Shown: positions 33,866-41,854 of the stretch, piece by piece
Layout: each line of letters starts with the position of its first letter
Numbering within the stretch: the stretch's first letter is position 1
NCBI RefSeq assembly: GCF_037996765.1
Contig: NZ_JBBNAD010000005.1
Location: 404,001 to 468,000, forward strand
Reading direction: 5' to 3'
Origin: Bdellovibrio sp. GT3
GTDB taxonomy: Bacteria; Bdellovibrionota; Bdellovibrionia; Bdellovibrionales; Bdellovibrionaceae
Length of the DNA: 64,000 bases
Position numbers and translations under genes: made by a program
The notes under the pieces: model-generated
Database searches by the model: none
Seen by the model: the letters and a program-made list of their open reading frames with translations, nothing else
Told to the model about the DNA's origin: nothing

Positions 33866-36052
33866 CTAGAAGTCTGAAGGAGGCAAATTCTTGATCTTGG
33901 CAGCTCCGGAGTTATCTCCACCCAATTGCAGCTCAGAATTCAAATAGTCAGAGGAGATCATTTTAACCGAGTAACCGGAGCTTCCACCCACAATACAATT
34001 GCCAGAAGTTGGCGGAGCAGGAGTTTCACCCTCGTATTTAGGTTCAATTGTACACTTACCCAGCTTGTTGGTGTTCAAAGAGTAGTCAAGCAGACCGTTG
34101 TCAGCCCACCCCGTAAGAGTGTGCTTCCAGTCCTTGGAGATATAAGTAAGTTTTTGATCAATATCCAGCTGCAGTTCCTGAATCTCGCGGTTTTTCAAAA
34201 CCTTATATTGATCCTTCACACTGAATGCTTCCAGGTTTTCGCCACCCTGGTTGTAATCCTTGTGATGTCCGATATCGGGTCTTACAAGCTTATCGAAACC
34301 TGAAACCACTTTTGGGATGAACTTGTCTTTAATGCGAGTGTAATAGTTATGATAGAAGTCCGGCTCGATAGAGTAATAAGCCATATCGAATTGATCTGGT
34401 AAAACTGCCAGTAACTCCAGATTTCTGAATCGCGAAGGTCCGCGTGTTTCTTCGCTCCAAGCCAGCATATCCCCGTTTCCGGAATTCTTTTTTGCAAAGT
34501 CGAACGGCAATTGCTTCCAATGATCGAAGTTCGGTGCATTGTCACGCAAGTCAGCTTGTGTGTTTGAACGCCCCTGGCTCCAAGTTGGATCTAATCTGAA
34601 AATGGCGCGACCGAATTGGAAAAGCAAGTTACGGCTTTTCATCCCTACCGGATCACCAATAAAGCGGCTGTAGTTTCCGGCACGGGTTGCATCTTTAGGG
34701 TTACCGATATTGCTTGTATCGAAAATTCGCGGAGGCAGATTCTCATCCATCTTTCCGCCACCAGCAGATCTGTCAGATCCAGACGGCCATTGGGATTCAT
34801 ACCAAGGACCCATGCGACCACCAAAAGGCTTAAAGAATGCGCGCGCACGTAACTGCACGGAACCCAGTGGTGAGAATGGAATATTCGGCGTCGCCGTCGC
34901 ACTCACACCCACATAGGCCATACACCAAGGGTTCTTTTCAACACCCATGGAGTAGTTGTACGGATCTTCAATATTTTGGCGAAGCCCTACGAACTGAGAA
35001 AGCTCACTAATCTCTCTCCACAGTGGATGGCCCTGATCCTCGCGAACTTCACGCGGCCAATTGTTTCGATCGGATGCCAATTCTTTTGGAACAGAAACGA
35101 TACGGCTCTCTTCCTGTCGGCACTCAGTATCGATATAATTGAAAGCCGGTGCAATTCTGACTGGCACCAACCATTTTGCAGGCATGGTATCCGTTGCAGG
35201 ATTATTACAACCTTCAGCACCAAGCGAGTTGTACACTTGCACCCTTAGAGCATCGTTGTTGTTAGCTGATGTCAGATTGTTTCTAAGGGTATTTAGAATA
35301 CCTGTCTTAACGCTATCACCATCTAAATCATGAAAGTCACTGGTGCTGTTACTCATGGAGCGCGACATTGCCGCGATCAACAACATGCGATCACCTTGAT
35401 CGATATTATAAGCCACCACATATTGAGCCAGCAGACGGTAGTTGAATGCACCGAAGTATCGGCAACGTTCAAAGGCCCGACTGCGTAAAAGTTCAGTCGC
35501 ATTACTGATCGCCGCATTGATGCTATGGTGCAGAGCTATGGGTTTGGTTTGCTCGAAGATTCTGATGCCACTGTTGGACTTCAAAAACTTACATGTATTC
35601 TCCCCATCCGGCATCGGCTTGAAAGGAACGTAAGTGGCACAAAACGAAGGTGCATCGTAAAAGTCCCGCGCACTCATGTTGATGTCATCAGTGTCAGCAG
35701 ATCCCGGGCGCAAGGTCAGACCCCGCGAAGGATCTTTTAAAAGCGGATGCTCCTCGAAATCCCCGGCAGTTCCAATCATACGATAGCGCCAAGCCAGCAA
35801 CTTCCAGCTTTGACGAATCTGATAGTTCACATGTGCGATGGCGTTCATGTTCTCGGCCTGCTTCATCGCCCCATAGTAAGCGGCGAAATCCACAGAGTTT
35901 TGCAGATTGATTTTGTGGTGAACCAGAAGACCCACATTGATGACCATCGCGAAAAATATAAACAGTATCTGGAATATGAGGGCAACAAAAAGAGCAACCT
36001 GACCTTTGCGATTTCTCAGTATTTGAATAAGTGGTGGTTGGTCTTTCATCAT
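33866..36052 (-). CDS. TadG-like pilus-assembly or surface protein
   Basis: A 728-residue protein whose N-terminus matches the TadE/TadG-like anchor: a short basic start (ILRNRKGQ), one TM helix at about residues 17-40 (VALFVALIFQILFIFFAMVI) and the alignment-type LVHHKINLQNSVDFAAYYGA. TadG proteins are minor subunits or tethers of Tad/Flp pili. The large remainder (residues 60-728) is periplasmic or extracellular, contains cysteines and many aromatic residues, and matches nothing I know. Start ATGATG at 36052-36047 has a weak ribosome site. None of the Tad motor genes (tadA, tadB, tadC, rcpA) is in the window. Confidence 0.75.
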   Translation of the reverse strand: MMKDQPPLIQILRNRKGQVALFVALIFQILFIFFAMVINVGLLVHHKINLQNSVDFAAYYGAMKQAENMNAIAHVNYQIRQSWKLLAWRYRMIGTAGDFEEHPLLKDPSRGLTLRPGSADTDDINMSARDFYDAPSFCATYVPFKPMPDGENTCKFLKSNSGIRIFEQTKPIALHHSINAAISNATELLRSRAFERCRYFGAFNYRLLAQYVVAYNIDQGDRMLLIAAMSRSMSNSTSDFHDLDGDSVKTGILNTLRNNLTSANNNDALRVQVYNSLGAEGCNNPATDTMPAKWLVPVRIAPAFNYIDTECRQEESRIVSVPKELASDRNNWPREVREDQGHPLWREISELSQFVGLRQNIEDPYNYSMGVEKNPWCMAYVGVSATATPNIPFSPLGSVQLRARAFFKPFGGRMGPWYESQWPSGSDRSAGGGKMDENLPPRIFDTSNIGNPKDATRAGNYSRFIGDPVGMKSRNLLFQFGRAIFRLDPTWSQGRSNTQADLRDNAPNFDHWKQLPFDFAKKNSGNGDMLAWSEETRGPSRFRNLELLAVLPDQFDMAYYSIEPDFYHNYYTRIKDKFIPKVVSGFDKLVRPDIGHHKDYNQGGENLEAFSVKDQYKVLKNREIQELQLDIDQKLTYISKDWKHTLTGWADNGLLDYSLNTNKLGKCTIEPKYEGETPAPPTSGNCIVGGSSGYSVKMISSDYLNSELQLGGDNSGAAKIKNLPPSDF

Positions 36053-36173
36053 GTCGTTTGATTATTGTCGCGTATACCTTGCGCAGAGGCAATAACTCGA
36101 CCTTGAAAACTTTGACTTGTTCTATAGTGAGATGACAGACTTTTATCCATGACAACGAAGGGGAATCTCGACG

Positions 36174-37037
36174 ATGGTCCGTAAAATTCTATCTGCCCTA
36201 ATCGTCTTCTCGACAATCACTGCTCCACTGGCTTCCAGTGCCGCCGTTTTGTTTGAGGGATATTCAAAAATCAACGCAGGTGAAGATCACATCGGTTACG
36301 TGATCAGTCGCTATGAGTTTGACGACAAAAAGAAGCACTTTATTTCGACTTACTTTATCAAAACCGGAAAAGGGCCCACGGAAACCACGGAGAGCCTTAA
36401 AGCCACTGCCGATTCTGAACTGGCGCCAATTTCCTACGAATACACCTCGCTAGCTGGCAAGGACACCAAGATCATTGATGCCAAGTTCAAAGCCGGCGCC
36501 ATGACTGCCTTGGTAAGCACCAATGGGAAATCCTCGAAAATTGAAAAGAAGATCCCCAAAGGAACTTTCCTTTCGACTTTCCTGGTTTATCTGATGTTGA
36601 AAAGTAAAGAAGGTCTTCGCTCTGAAACCAAGTATGAATATCAAGCCATCGCTGAAGAAGATGCCGGTATTTCAAAAGGTCAGGCATTGGTCGGCAAAGA
36701 ACAAATGTTCAACGACTACAAGGTGTTTAAAATTTTAAACACCTACAAGGACTCAAAATTCCTAAGCTACGTCAATGAACGTGGCGAAGTCATCGCCACC
36801 AATGCGATGGGCACTGGAATCTCTACTGAATTGGTAGCGACTCCAGCAGAGGCCACAAATGGTCAATCCTACAGTGCCACAATCTTGAAAACATTGTTTG
36901 GAACTGTCCCTGCCGGAACTCAAAACGTGGTTGCCCAGGGTAAAAAAGCAAAACAAAATGCTCCCGCGACAACAATCGGCGCGCCTGTACAAGCTCCTAC
37001 TCCAACGACACAACCAGAAACTGAACCGGGTCAATAA
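36174..37037 (+). CDS. Unknown secreted protein upstream of nagZ
   Basis: A 287-residue protein with signal peptide (ending PLASSAAVL). The mature part is beta-rich and lacks cysteine (FEGYSKINAGEDHIGYVISR, then alternating polar/aromatic strands to about residue 225), then a Pro/Thr/Gln-rich disordered tail from about residue 250. I do not know the family; the fold may resemble small periplasmic carrier or lipid-handling proteins, but this is a guess. AAGGGG lies 9 bases before the ATG. The stop is 1 base before the nagZ start, so both are translated from one mRNA. Confidence 0.7.
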   Translation: MVRKILSALIVFSTITAPLASSAAVLFEGYSKINAGEDHIGYVISRYEFDDKKKHFISTYFIKTGKGPTETTESLKATADSELAPISYEYTSLAGKDTKIIDAKFKAGAMTALVSTNGKSSKIEKKIPKGTFLSTFLVYLMLKSKEGLRSETKYEYQAIAEEDAGISKGQALVGKEQMFNDYKVFKILNTYKDSKFLSYVNERGEVIATNAMGTGISTELVATPAEATNGQSYSATILKTLFGTVPAGTQNVVAQGKKAKQNAPATTIGAPVQAPTPTTQPETEPGQ

Positions 37038-37038
37038 T

Positions 37039-38151
37039 ATGGGAATCAATCAAGTAATCGGACAACACATGTTCATCGGTATTCAAGGTCATTCACTGAC
37101 TGCTGATGAAAAGAAATTTATCGTGGAAAAAAACATTGGCGGCATCTGCCTGTTTGGCAGAAACGTGGCTGAGCCAAAACAAGTTCACGACCTCTGCGCA
37201 GAGATTCAATCTCTTAGACACAAACAAGCCGACAAGGCTCCTTTGTTCATCGGAATTGACATGGAAGGCGGCCGTGTTCATCGCCTGAAACCTCCGTTCA
37301 CCGTTTGGCCAGCACTTAGAAAGCTGGGCGACTTGGATGCACCGACTGTCTCTTTCCATTTTGCCAACCGCATGGGACAAGAGCTTCGCTCCGTGGGAAT
37401 CAATCTGGATTTTGCCCCATCCGTTGACGTATTCACCAACGACGCCAACAAAGTGATCGGCGACAGATCCATCAGCTCCGATCCTGAGATGGTGGCGAAA
37501 CATGCCTCCGCCTTGGTACGTGGTTATATCAAAGCCGATATCATCACTTGCGCGAAACACTTTCCTGGTCACGGAAATACTTTGCTGGACAGCCACGAAG
37601 ATCTTCCTGTTGAGAACCTGGACAGGGCACGCTTGGAAAGCTGTGAGTTGATTCCATTCAAGAAGGCCTTCAAGTCCCGTGTCGATATGGTGATGACTTC
37701 GCATATTAAGTTTCCAAATATCGATCCTGAATGGCCTGTCACTCTTTCAGAAATTTTCGTTAAGAAAATGATCAAAGAAGAACTGCGCTACCGTGGTCTT
37801 GTGATCACAGACGATCTGGGCATGAAAGCGATGTCAGCACACTATGATATCGAGGAAATCCCTGTTCGTGCACTCCAAGCAGGTTGTGATCTGCTTTTAT
37901 ACTGCAATGAATTCGATGTCCCACCGATTGCTGTGGAAGCTCTGCTTGGAGCAGTCGCACAAGGCTCATTGGATCAGGCTCAATTGGAATCAAACCATAA
38001 GCGCATTCTTGAATTGAAAAAAGCGAAGATTGTAAACCCTGATCCGCTTCCAATGGAGGAAGTAATCAAGATCGTGGGCCACGCAGAGCACTTAAAGATC
38101 GCTTCTGCCATCAACAGCGGCACGACTCCGGAAGGGTTACTGCCAGAGTAA
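37039..38151 (+). CDS. nagZ: Beta-N-acetylhexosaminidase NagZ (GH3)
   Basis: A 370-residue cytoplasmic GH3 enzyme (E. coli NagZ has 341). It removes GlcNAc from GlcNAc-anhydroMurNAc-peptides during wall recycling. Motifs: GIDMEGGRVHRL, the catalytic loop KHFPGHGNTLLDSHEDLP with the family's His-Asp pair, and LVITDDLGMKAMSAHYD with the nucleophile aspartate. No signal peptide is present, as expected for NagZ. The frame opens far upstream inside the preceding gene; the ATG at 37039 gives the family start (MGINQVIGQHMFIGIQG). The AmgK/MurU-like pair for the next steps lies 6 kb upstream. Confidence 0.93.
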   Translation: MGINQVIGQHMFIGIQGHSLTADEKKFIVEKNIGGICLFGRNVAEPKQVHDLCAEIQSLRHKQADKAPLFIGIDMEGGRVHRLKPPFTVWPALRKLGDLDAPTVSFHFANRMGQELRSVGINLDFAPSVDVFTNDANKVIGDRSISSDPEMVAKHASALVRGYIKADIITCAKHFPGHGNTLLDSHEDLPVENLDRARLESCELIPFKKAFKSRVDMVMTSHIKFPNIDPEWPVTLSEIFVKKMIKEELRYRGLVITDDLGMKAMSAHYDIEEIPVRALQAGCDLLLYCNEFDVPPIAVEALLGAVAQGSLDQAQLESNHKRILELKKAKIVNPDPLPMEEVIKIVGHAEHLKIASAINSGTTPEGLLPE

Positions 38152-38230
38152 CAGTCATGTAAAAAGTTCCCACCCCTGGGGTCTAAGCTGCAGCCTGCGG
38201 CGCCTGGGGTTGGCCTGGGAATTGATAATG

Positions 38231-38256
38231 CTCCTCTAGGTTGGCAGAGGAGTTTT
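38231..38256 (+). promoter_or_regulatory. Hairpin hiding the ribosome site of the TonB-like gene
   Basis: CTCCTCT (38231-38237) and AGAGGAG (38246-38252) form a perfect 7-bp stem with an 8-base loop. The right arm is the ribosome site for the ATG at 38258, and TTTTT follows directly, so the same element could also end transcription from nagZ. Upstream, 38152-38230 is GC-rich with CCCCTGGGG-type palindromes and no gene. Confidence 0.5.
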
Positions 38257-38257
38257 T

Positions 38258-39619
38258 ATGAAATTCGATCCAAAAAACGAAAATTTTGAGTCCGAAAGAC
38301 AGCTCGATTTATTCACGTCGGGTACTGCAGGATTGGATTTCATTCCGGATTTTAAAATCCCGGCTCCCCGCCCGCCAGAATCAAACAAATCCCCGCGTTT
38401 TATGTCCATGTCCGTGGCCATGCATATAGCTGCAGCCGTGGCCATGGCGGTGTTAAGCGTGCCGTTGGCCAACGAACTTAAAACTGAAACTATCACAATT
38501 GAACTGGAAGAGCCGGTCGTTCACCAGGCAACCAAGGGTGCCGATGTGGAGCCCACACAAGGTGGTTCGCCTGCAAAACTTGAAACTGCATTACCAGAAA
38601 AGCTTCCCGGTAAGTTACCGGTAAAAGAGGCCGCCTCTGCTCCAGCCATGCCTGTTCAGAATGAATCCGCAGCCAAAGCTGTTGTGGCAGCGCCAGTTGC
38701 AATAGATGAAACTTTGCCTGAGCCGGTTGATGATCTCTTCCCTGCTGAAGTCAGCAAACCAGCTCCCGTAGCTGCTACAGTCGCCAAGGCGGCCCCTGCG
38801 AAAACAACATTCAAAGCGGCTCCGATGACTATTGATGATATCAACTCCCCAGAACTTGATGCCGCTGAAATCGCCGATCAAAAATCAGAAGCAAACATCG
38901 ACGAGGACCTTAATAAGGATTTCGACGACATCGACAACAAATCCGCAAGCAAACTTGCCAAAGAAGAAGCTGAAATGAGCGCCATGGCTCATGCACTGAA
39001 ATCCAATCATGATAGTGATATGCAATCACTGGAAGATCAAAACAGCGCACAAGCCGCAGCTCTTGCAGAGTCACAAAAAAATCTTCGCAACAGAAACGCT
39101 AAGGCTGTTGCCTCCGCCATGGCTTCTGAGAAAGCGGCTGCTCAAGCTGCTCAGGCAGCTGCCGCTGCTGCTGCCGCAAACTCTGCTAAAGAAGGAAACG
39201 GGCTTGGTGGCAACGGTGGCGGTAAAGGTGAAAAAGCCGGAGCCGGCGCTGGTAATAACGGATTGGATAAGGCCGGCGAAGAAATCGCTGGTGCACCAAC
39301 AGGCGTAAGAAGCCTGGATCAGCTAAAGCAAATGCCGGGAAATAAAAGACCACAGTACAGTGAAGACGAGCGTCTTCAAGGTCATCAGGGTAAAGTCAGC
39401 TTTGAAGCTTACATCACAAAAGATGGCGTCCCTGTTCAGTTCAAAATGAAGCAGTCCACTGGATATAGAAATCTGGATAAGAAAACTTTGGCAGCCCTTA
39501 AATCCTGGAGATTCTATCCAGGACAAGAAGGCTGGGTTGAAATGCCATTCTCTTGGGATCTTAAAGGTGGCGTTCAAGAAGTGAAAGGCCGCCTAAGAAC
39601 AGCCGTTGGCCAGCTTTAA
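38258..39619 (+). CDS. TonB-like energy transducer
   Basis: A 453-residue protein. About 48 cytoplasmic residues precede one TM helix (about 50-70, MSVAMHIAAAVAMAVLSVPL), followed by a long Ala/Pro/Lys/Glu-rich periplasmic stretch (about 80-340; the poly-Ala run AAQAAAAAAAANSAKEGNG lies near residue 300, before a Gly-rich link) and a TonB C-terminal domain (about 365-445: GKVSFEAYITKDGVPVQF, LDKKTLAALKSWRFYPG). TonB proteins pass inner-membrane proton energy to outer-membrane transporters. The cytoplasmic head is longer than in E. coli TonB, and no exbB/exbD lies nearby. A hairpin covers its ribosome site. Confidence 0.82.
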   Translation: MKFDPKNENFESERQLDLFTSGTAGLDFIPDFKIPAPRPPESNKSPRFMSMSVAMHIAAAVAMAVLSVPLANELKTETITIELEEPVVHQATKGADVEPTQGGSPAKLETALPEKLPGKLPVKEAASAPAMPVQNESAAKAVVAAPVAIDETLPEPVDDLFPAEVSKPAPVAATVAKAAPAKTTFKAAPMTIDDINSPELDAAEIADQKSEANIDEDLNKDFDDIDNKSASKLAKEEAEMSAMAHALKSNHDSDMQSLEDQNSAQAAALAESQKNLRNRNAKAVASAMASEKAAAQAAQAAAAAAAANSAKEGNGLGGNGGGKGEKAGAGAGNNGLDKAGEEIAGAPTGVRSLDQLKQMPGNKRPQYSEDERLQGHQGKVSFEAYITKDGVPVQFKMKQSTGYRNLDKKTLAALKSWRFYPGQEGWVEMPFSWDLKGGVQEVKGRLRTAVGQL

Positions 39620-39643
39620 GCCAGTCACAATCAGCACAAACGC

Positions 39644-39680
39644 AAAAAGCCTTTGGTGAACCCAAAGGCTTTTTACTTTT
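39644..39680. terminator. Bidirectional terminator between the TonB-like and 42-residue genes
   Basis: AAAAAGCCTTTGG and CCAAAGGCTTTTT form a strong stem with a short loop and A/T tracts on both sides, serving both convergent genes. Confidence 0.88.
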
Positions 39681-39697
39681 TCAAAGCACGAGGCTAA

Positions 39698-39826
39698 TTA
39701 GTCTTTGAAAAGAGTTTTAGCAGACTTAGTTGTACCTTTAGTACGGATAGCCGCTTTACGTTTTTTACCGCTAGTAGTTTTTTTCTTCTCGCGAATGTAT
39801 TCAGTTTTTTTAGTTTTAGAAGCCAC
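39698..39826 (-). CDS. 42-residue lysine-rich basic protein
   Basis: A short gene read from a GTG at 39826 with a GGGGG ribosome site 6 bases upstream to TAA at 39698. The product has 42 residues, 13 of them Lys and 3 Arg, with eight Thr and only three acidic residues; its C-terminal half includes KAAIRTKGTTKSAKTLFKD. Codons (AAA, ACT, GCT, CGT, GGT) follow the pattern of the ribosomal-protein genes in this window, and it has a strong terminator, which suggests high expression. It could bind DNA or RNA. It is not the histone-fold protein known from Bdellovibrio. A longer frame at 39694-39888 overlaps it but has no ribosome site. Confidence 0.7.
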   Translation of the reverse strand: MASKTKKTEYIREKKKTTSGKKRKAAIRTKGTTKSAKTLFKD

Positions 39827-39921
39827 GGTTTACCCCCGGAATATTTATTAAAACTCCGGCCGTGCCGAAGTGCGCTATTACCCGTCAAAGCCGGGATAGG
39901 CCAGACAGAACGAGTTAACTA

Positions 39922-40749
39922 TCAAAAGGGAATAATCAAGTCAATCGAATGCCTATAATCTGACGATTTTTGTGTATTCCCGTAATAAGCGTAGTTTAAA
40001 CGGAACCTAGGTCCACTGAACCCCGCCCCTACCGAAGCACGCGGCTGGGACTCGTCAAAATCATCGGAAAAGCCGAATCTGAAGACTGTAAAGCGATTTA
40101 AGAAGGTTTCAAGCCCCAAACCAATGAATCCCTCGGAATCGGCATCGGCTCTAAAGCGGGCGAAACTTCTATAAACATAGTTAAATCCCGCCCCCACTTT
40201 GGTTTTTTTGCGGATCTCTTCCGGAACGTTGGAAGGCGGCCCAAACAGGTTATATCCGACCAAACCCAAGCCAATACTGTCCACTGGAGTATAAAGAAGA
40301 CCCAGGTCCGCGTTATAGGAAGTGAACGAGGATGCTGGCAAACTTTGCTCCAAATAATGAACACTCAAGCCCACTGTCCATTTATTCAAAAACATTTCTG
40401 CCATCGTGATGGCAATATCATGTTCCTTCAGCTCTCCAAGATTTTCGATCTCAGTCGTCTTTTGCACGTACGCACCGGCAGCAGGAATGGTGCTCTCTTT
40501 TGTGTTATCACTCAAAAAAGCTGCGATTTCATCTTGCGCAAATGACGTGTAAAAAAATCTTCCGCCCAAATGAGCCATGGTTGCGGGATTCAGGAAACTT
40601 GCATCTCCTGGCTCCACAGCCGCACGTCCAGTTCCGCCAGCTGCTACTGACGCCGAAGAATTATACACTTGGGCTACCGCTTGTATCGAGCTAAGATAAA
40701 GCAGAAGAAAAACAGAAAGTTTTTTTACTAAGCTCAAAGGATGGAGCAT
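39922..40749 (-). CDS. Outer-membrane beta-barrel protein
   Basis: A 275-residue protein with a signal peptide (ending SIQAVAQ). The start VYNSSASVAAGGTGRAAVEPGDASFLNPATMA resembles the N-terminal loop of FadL/PorV-type and UPF0164 barrel proteins, where an NPA motif is usual (the 20-residue limit prevents longer quotation; see residues 28-60). Repeated amphipathic strands follow, and the last residues (HSIDLIIPF) end in the C-terminal aromatic typical of outer-membrane barrels. Its ATG overlaps the ATG of the divergent M23 gene. Ligand or role is unknown. Confidence 0.72.
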   Translation of the reverse strand: MLHPLSLVKKLSVFLLLYLSSIQAVAQVYNSSASVAAGGTGRAAVEPGDASFLNPATMAHLGGRFFYTSFAQDEIAAFLSDNTKESTIPAAGAYVQKTTEIENLGELKEHDIAITMAEMFLNKWTVGLSVHYLEQSLPASSFTSYNADLGLLYTPVDSIGLGLVGYNLFGPPSNVPEEIRKKTKVGAGFNYVYRSFARFRADADSEGFIGLGLETFLNRFTVFRFGFSDDFDESQPRASVGAGFSGPRFRLNYAYYGNTQKSSDYRHSIDLIIPF

Positions 40750-41854
40750 GAATCAACACCTCGCACGCATCATATGCACTGTCATTTTAGTCGTCACATA
40801 CTATCAATCAGTTCACGCCAACGCCAACAACTTTACTGCGAAACAAATAAGATCCGGAGACAATCTGATCAGCATTCTGCGCAATAATGGCTTCACCGCA
40901 CGTGAACGCGAATCCGTTCTGGCTTCAGATGTGGGATTGCGCCGCCTGTTTCTCACTCTGGATACCAAGTATTTAGTTCGTAAAGCCTCAGGAGAGATCG
41001 AACTGCGCATGTTCGACTCCCAGACATCTGACGCATTTCGCATTCTTAAGAAGAACGGCAAAGTTCAAGCCGGTCAGTACAATCCAAAATTTAAAACCAA
41101 TGTTTTGCGCATTGATGGAAAAGTTCACGGCTCCATCCTGGGCTCCATTCTTCCGAAATTAAATAGCAACTGGGTTGCAACCCGCTTTATGGATGCCTAC
41201 GCATTTGACCTGAAATCATTCCGTGGTTTGCGCCGGGGCGCCCCTTTCTGGTTCACAGTTGAAAAGAAGTATGAAGAAGGTCAGTTCGTAAAATACGGAG
41301 AGATTCTACAGGCTTCGCTGGAGATAGATGGCGAACAGGTTCACAAAAAATTCGTAAAGTCCAAGTACGGCGGAGTGTTCTTTAATGATCAGGACCTGCA
41401 GGAAAAGCGCGCATTCTATGCCCCTGTGAACTACATTAAAATCGCAAGCAGGTTTCAACCAAACAGACTGCACCCCATCACAAAAAGAAAAACTCCACAT
41501 CTTGGAGTTGATTTCGAACTGCCGATTGGAGAACCGGTTTTGGCGGCAAGAAAAGGTATCGTGGTTCGCTATGGTCACAATCGAGCGGCAGGAAATTACA
41601 TAGTTCTGCGCCACGCCCACGGAGTTGAGTCAGCTTATAATCACCTTTATAAAATTGATCGTCGCATAAAACAGGGATTGCAACTGGCGCCAGGAGATAA
41701 AATTGGTGAAGTTGGATGCACAGGCTACTGCACTCGCGCACATCTTCATTTTGCGATCAAACTGAACGGCAGAATGGTGGATCCGTTAAAGTATATCAAG
41801 CCGTACCCGAAGAACATGCATCAGGTACTGGCTTCACAAGTGGCTCAGAATTAA
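40748..41854 (+). CDS. Secreted M23 metallopeptidase (endopeptidase of the cell wall)
   Basis: A 368-residue periplasmic protein. The signal peptide ends near YQSVHANA. Residues about 30-75 resemble the OapA/LysM-like lead region of M23 proteins such as MepM (IRSGDNLISILRNNGF). The M23 domain (about 250-350) keeps its zinc ligands: HLGVDF (H and D) and HLHFAI (the HxH motif), unlike the EnvC-like protein in this window. It should cut peptide crosslinks of peptidoglycan, either the cell's own or prey's. AAGGA lies 6 bases before the ATG at 40748. The start codons of this gene and its divergent neighbour overlap. Confidence 0.88.
   Translation: MNQHLARIICTVILVVTYYQSVHANANNFTAKQIRSGDNLISILRNNGFTARERESVLASDVGLRRLFLTLDTKYLVRKASGEIELRMFDSQTSDAFRILKKNGKVQAGQYNPKFKTNVLRIDGKVHGSILGSILPKLNSNWVATRFMDAYAFDLKSFRGLRRGAPFWFTVEKKYEEGQFVKYGEILQASLEIDGEQVHKKFVKSKYGGVFFNDQDLQEKRAFYAPVNYIKIASRFQPNRLHPITKRKTPHLGVDFELPIGEPVLAARKGIVVRYGHNRAAGNYIVLRHAHGVESAYNHLYKIDRRIKQGLQLAPGDKIGEVGCTGYCTRAHLHFAIKLNGRMVDPLKYIKPYPKNMHQVLASQVAQN

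Noticed and set aside
38152-38230. GC-rich intergenic stretch considered as a tRNA or structured RNA
   Set aside because: No cloverleaf or conserved tRNA boxes; only short CCCCTGGGG-type palindromes.
39694-39888. A 64-residue frame on the minus strand
   Set aside because: It overlaps the 42-residue basic gene in another frame, has no ribosome site and has an irregular composition; the 42-residue frame has GGGGG before a GTG and biased codons.
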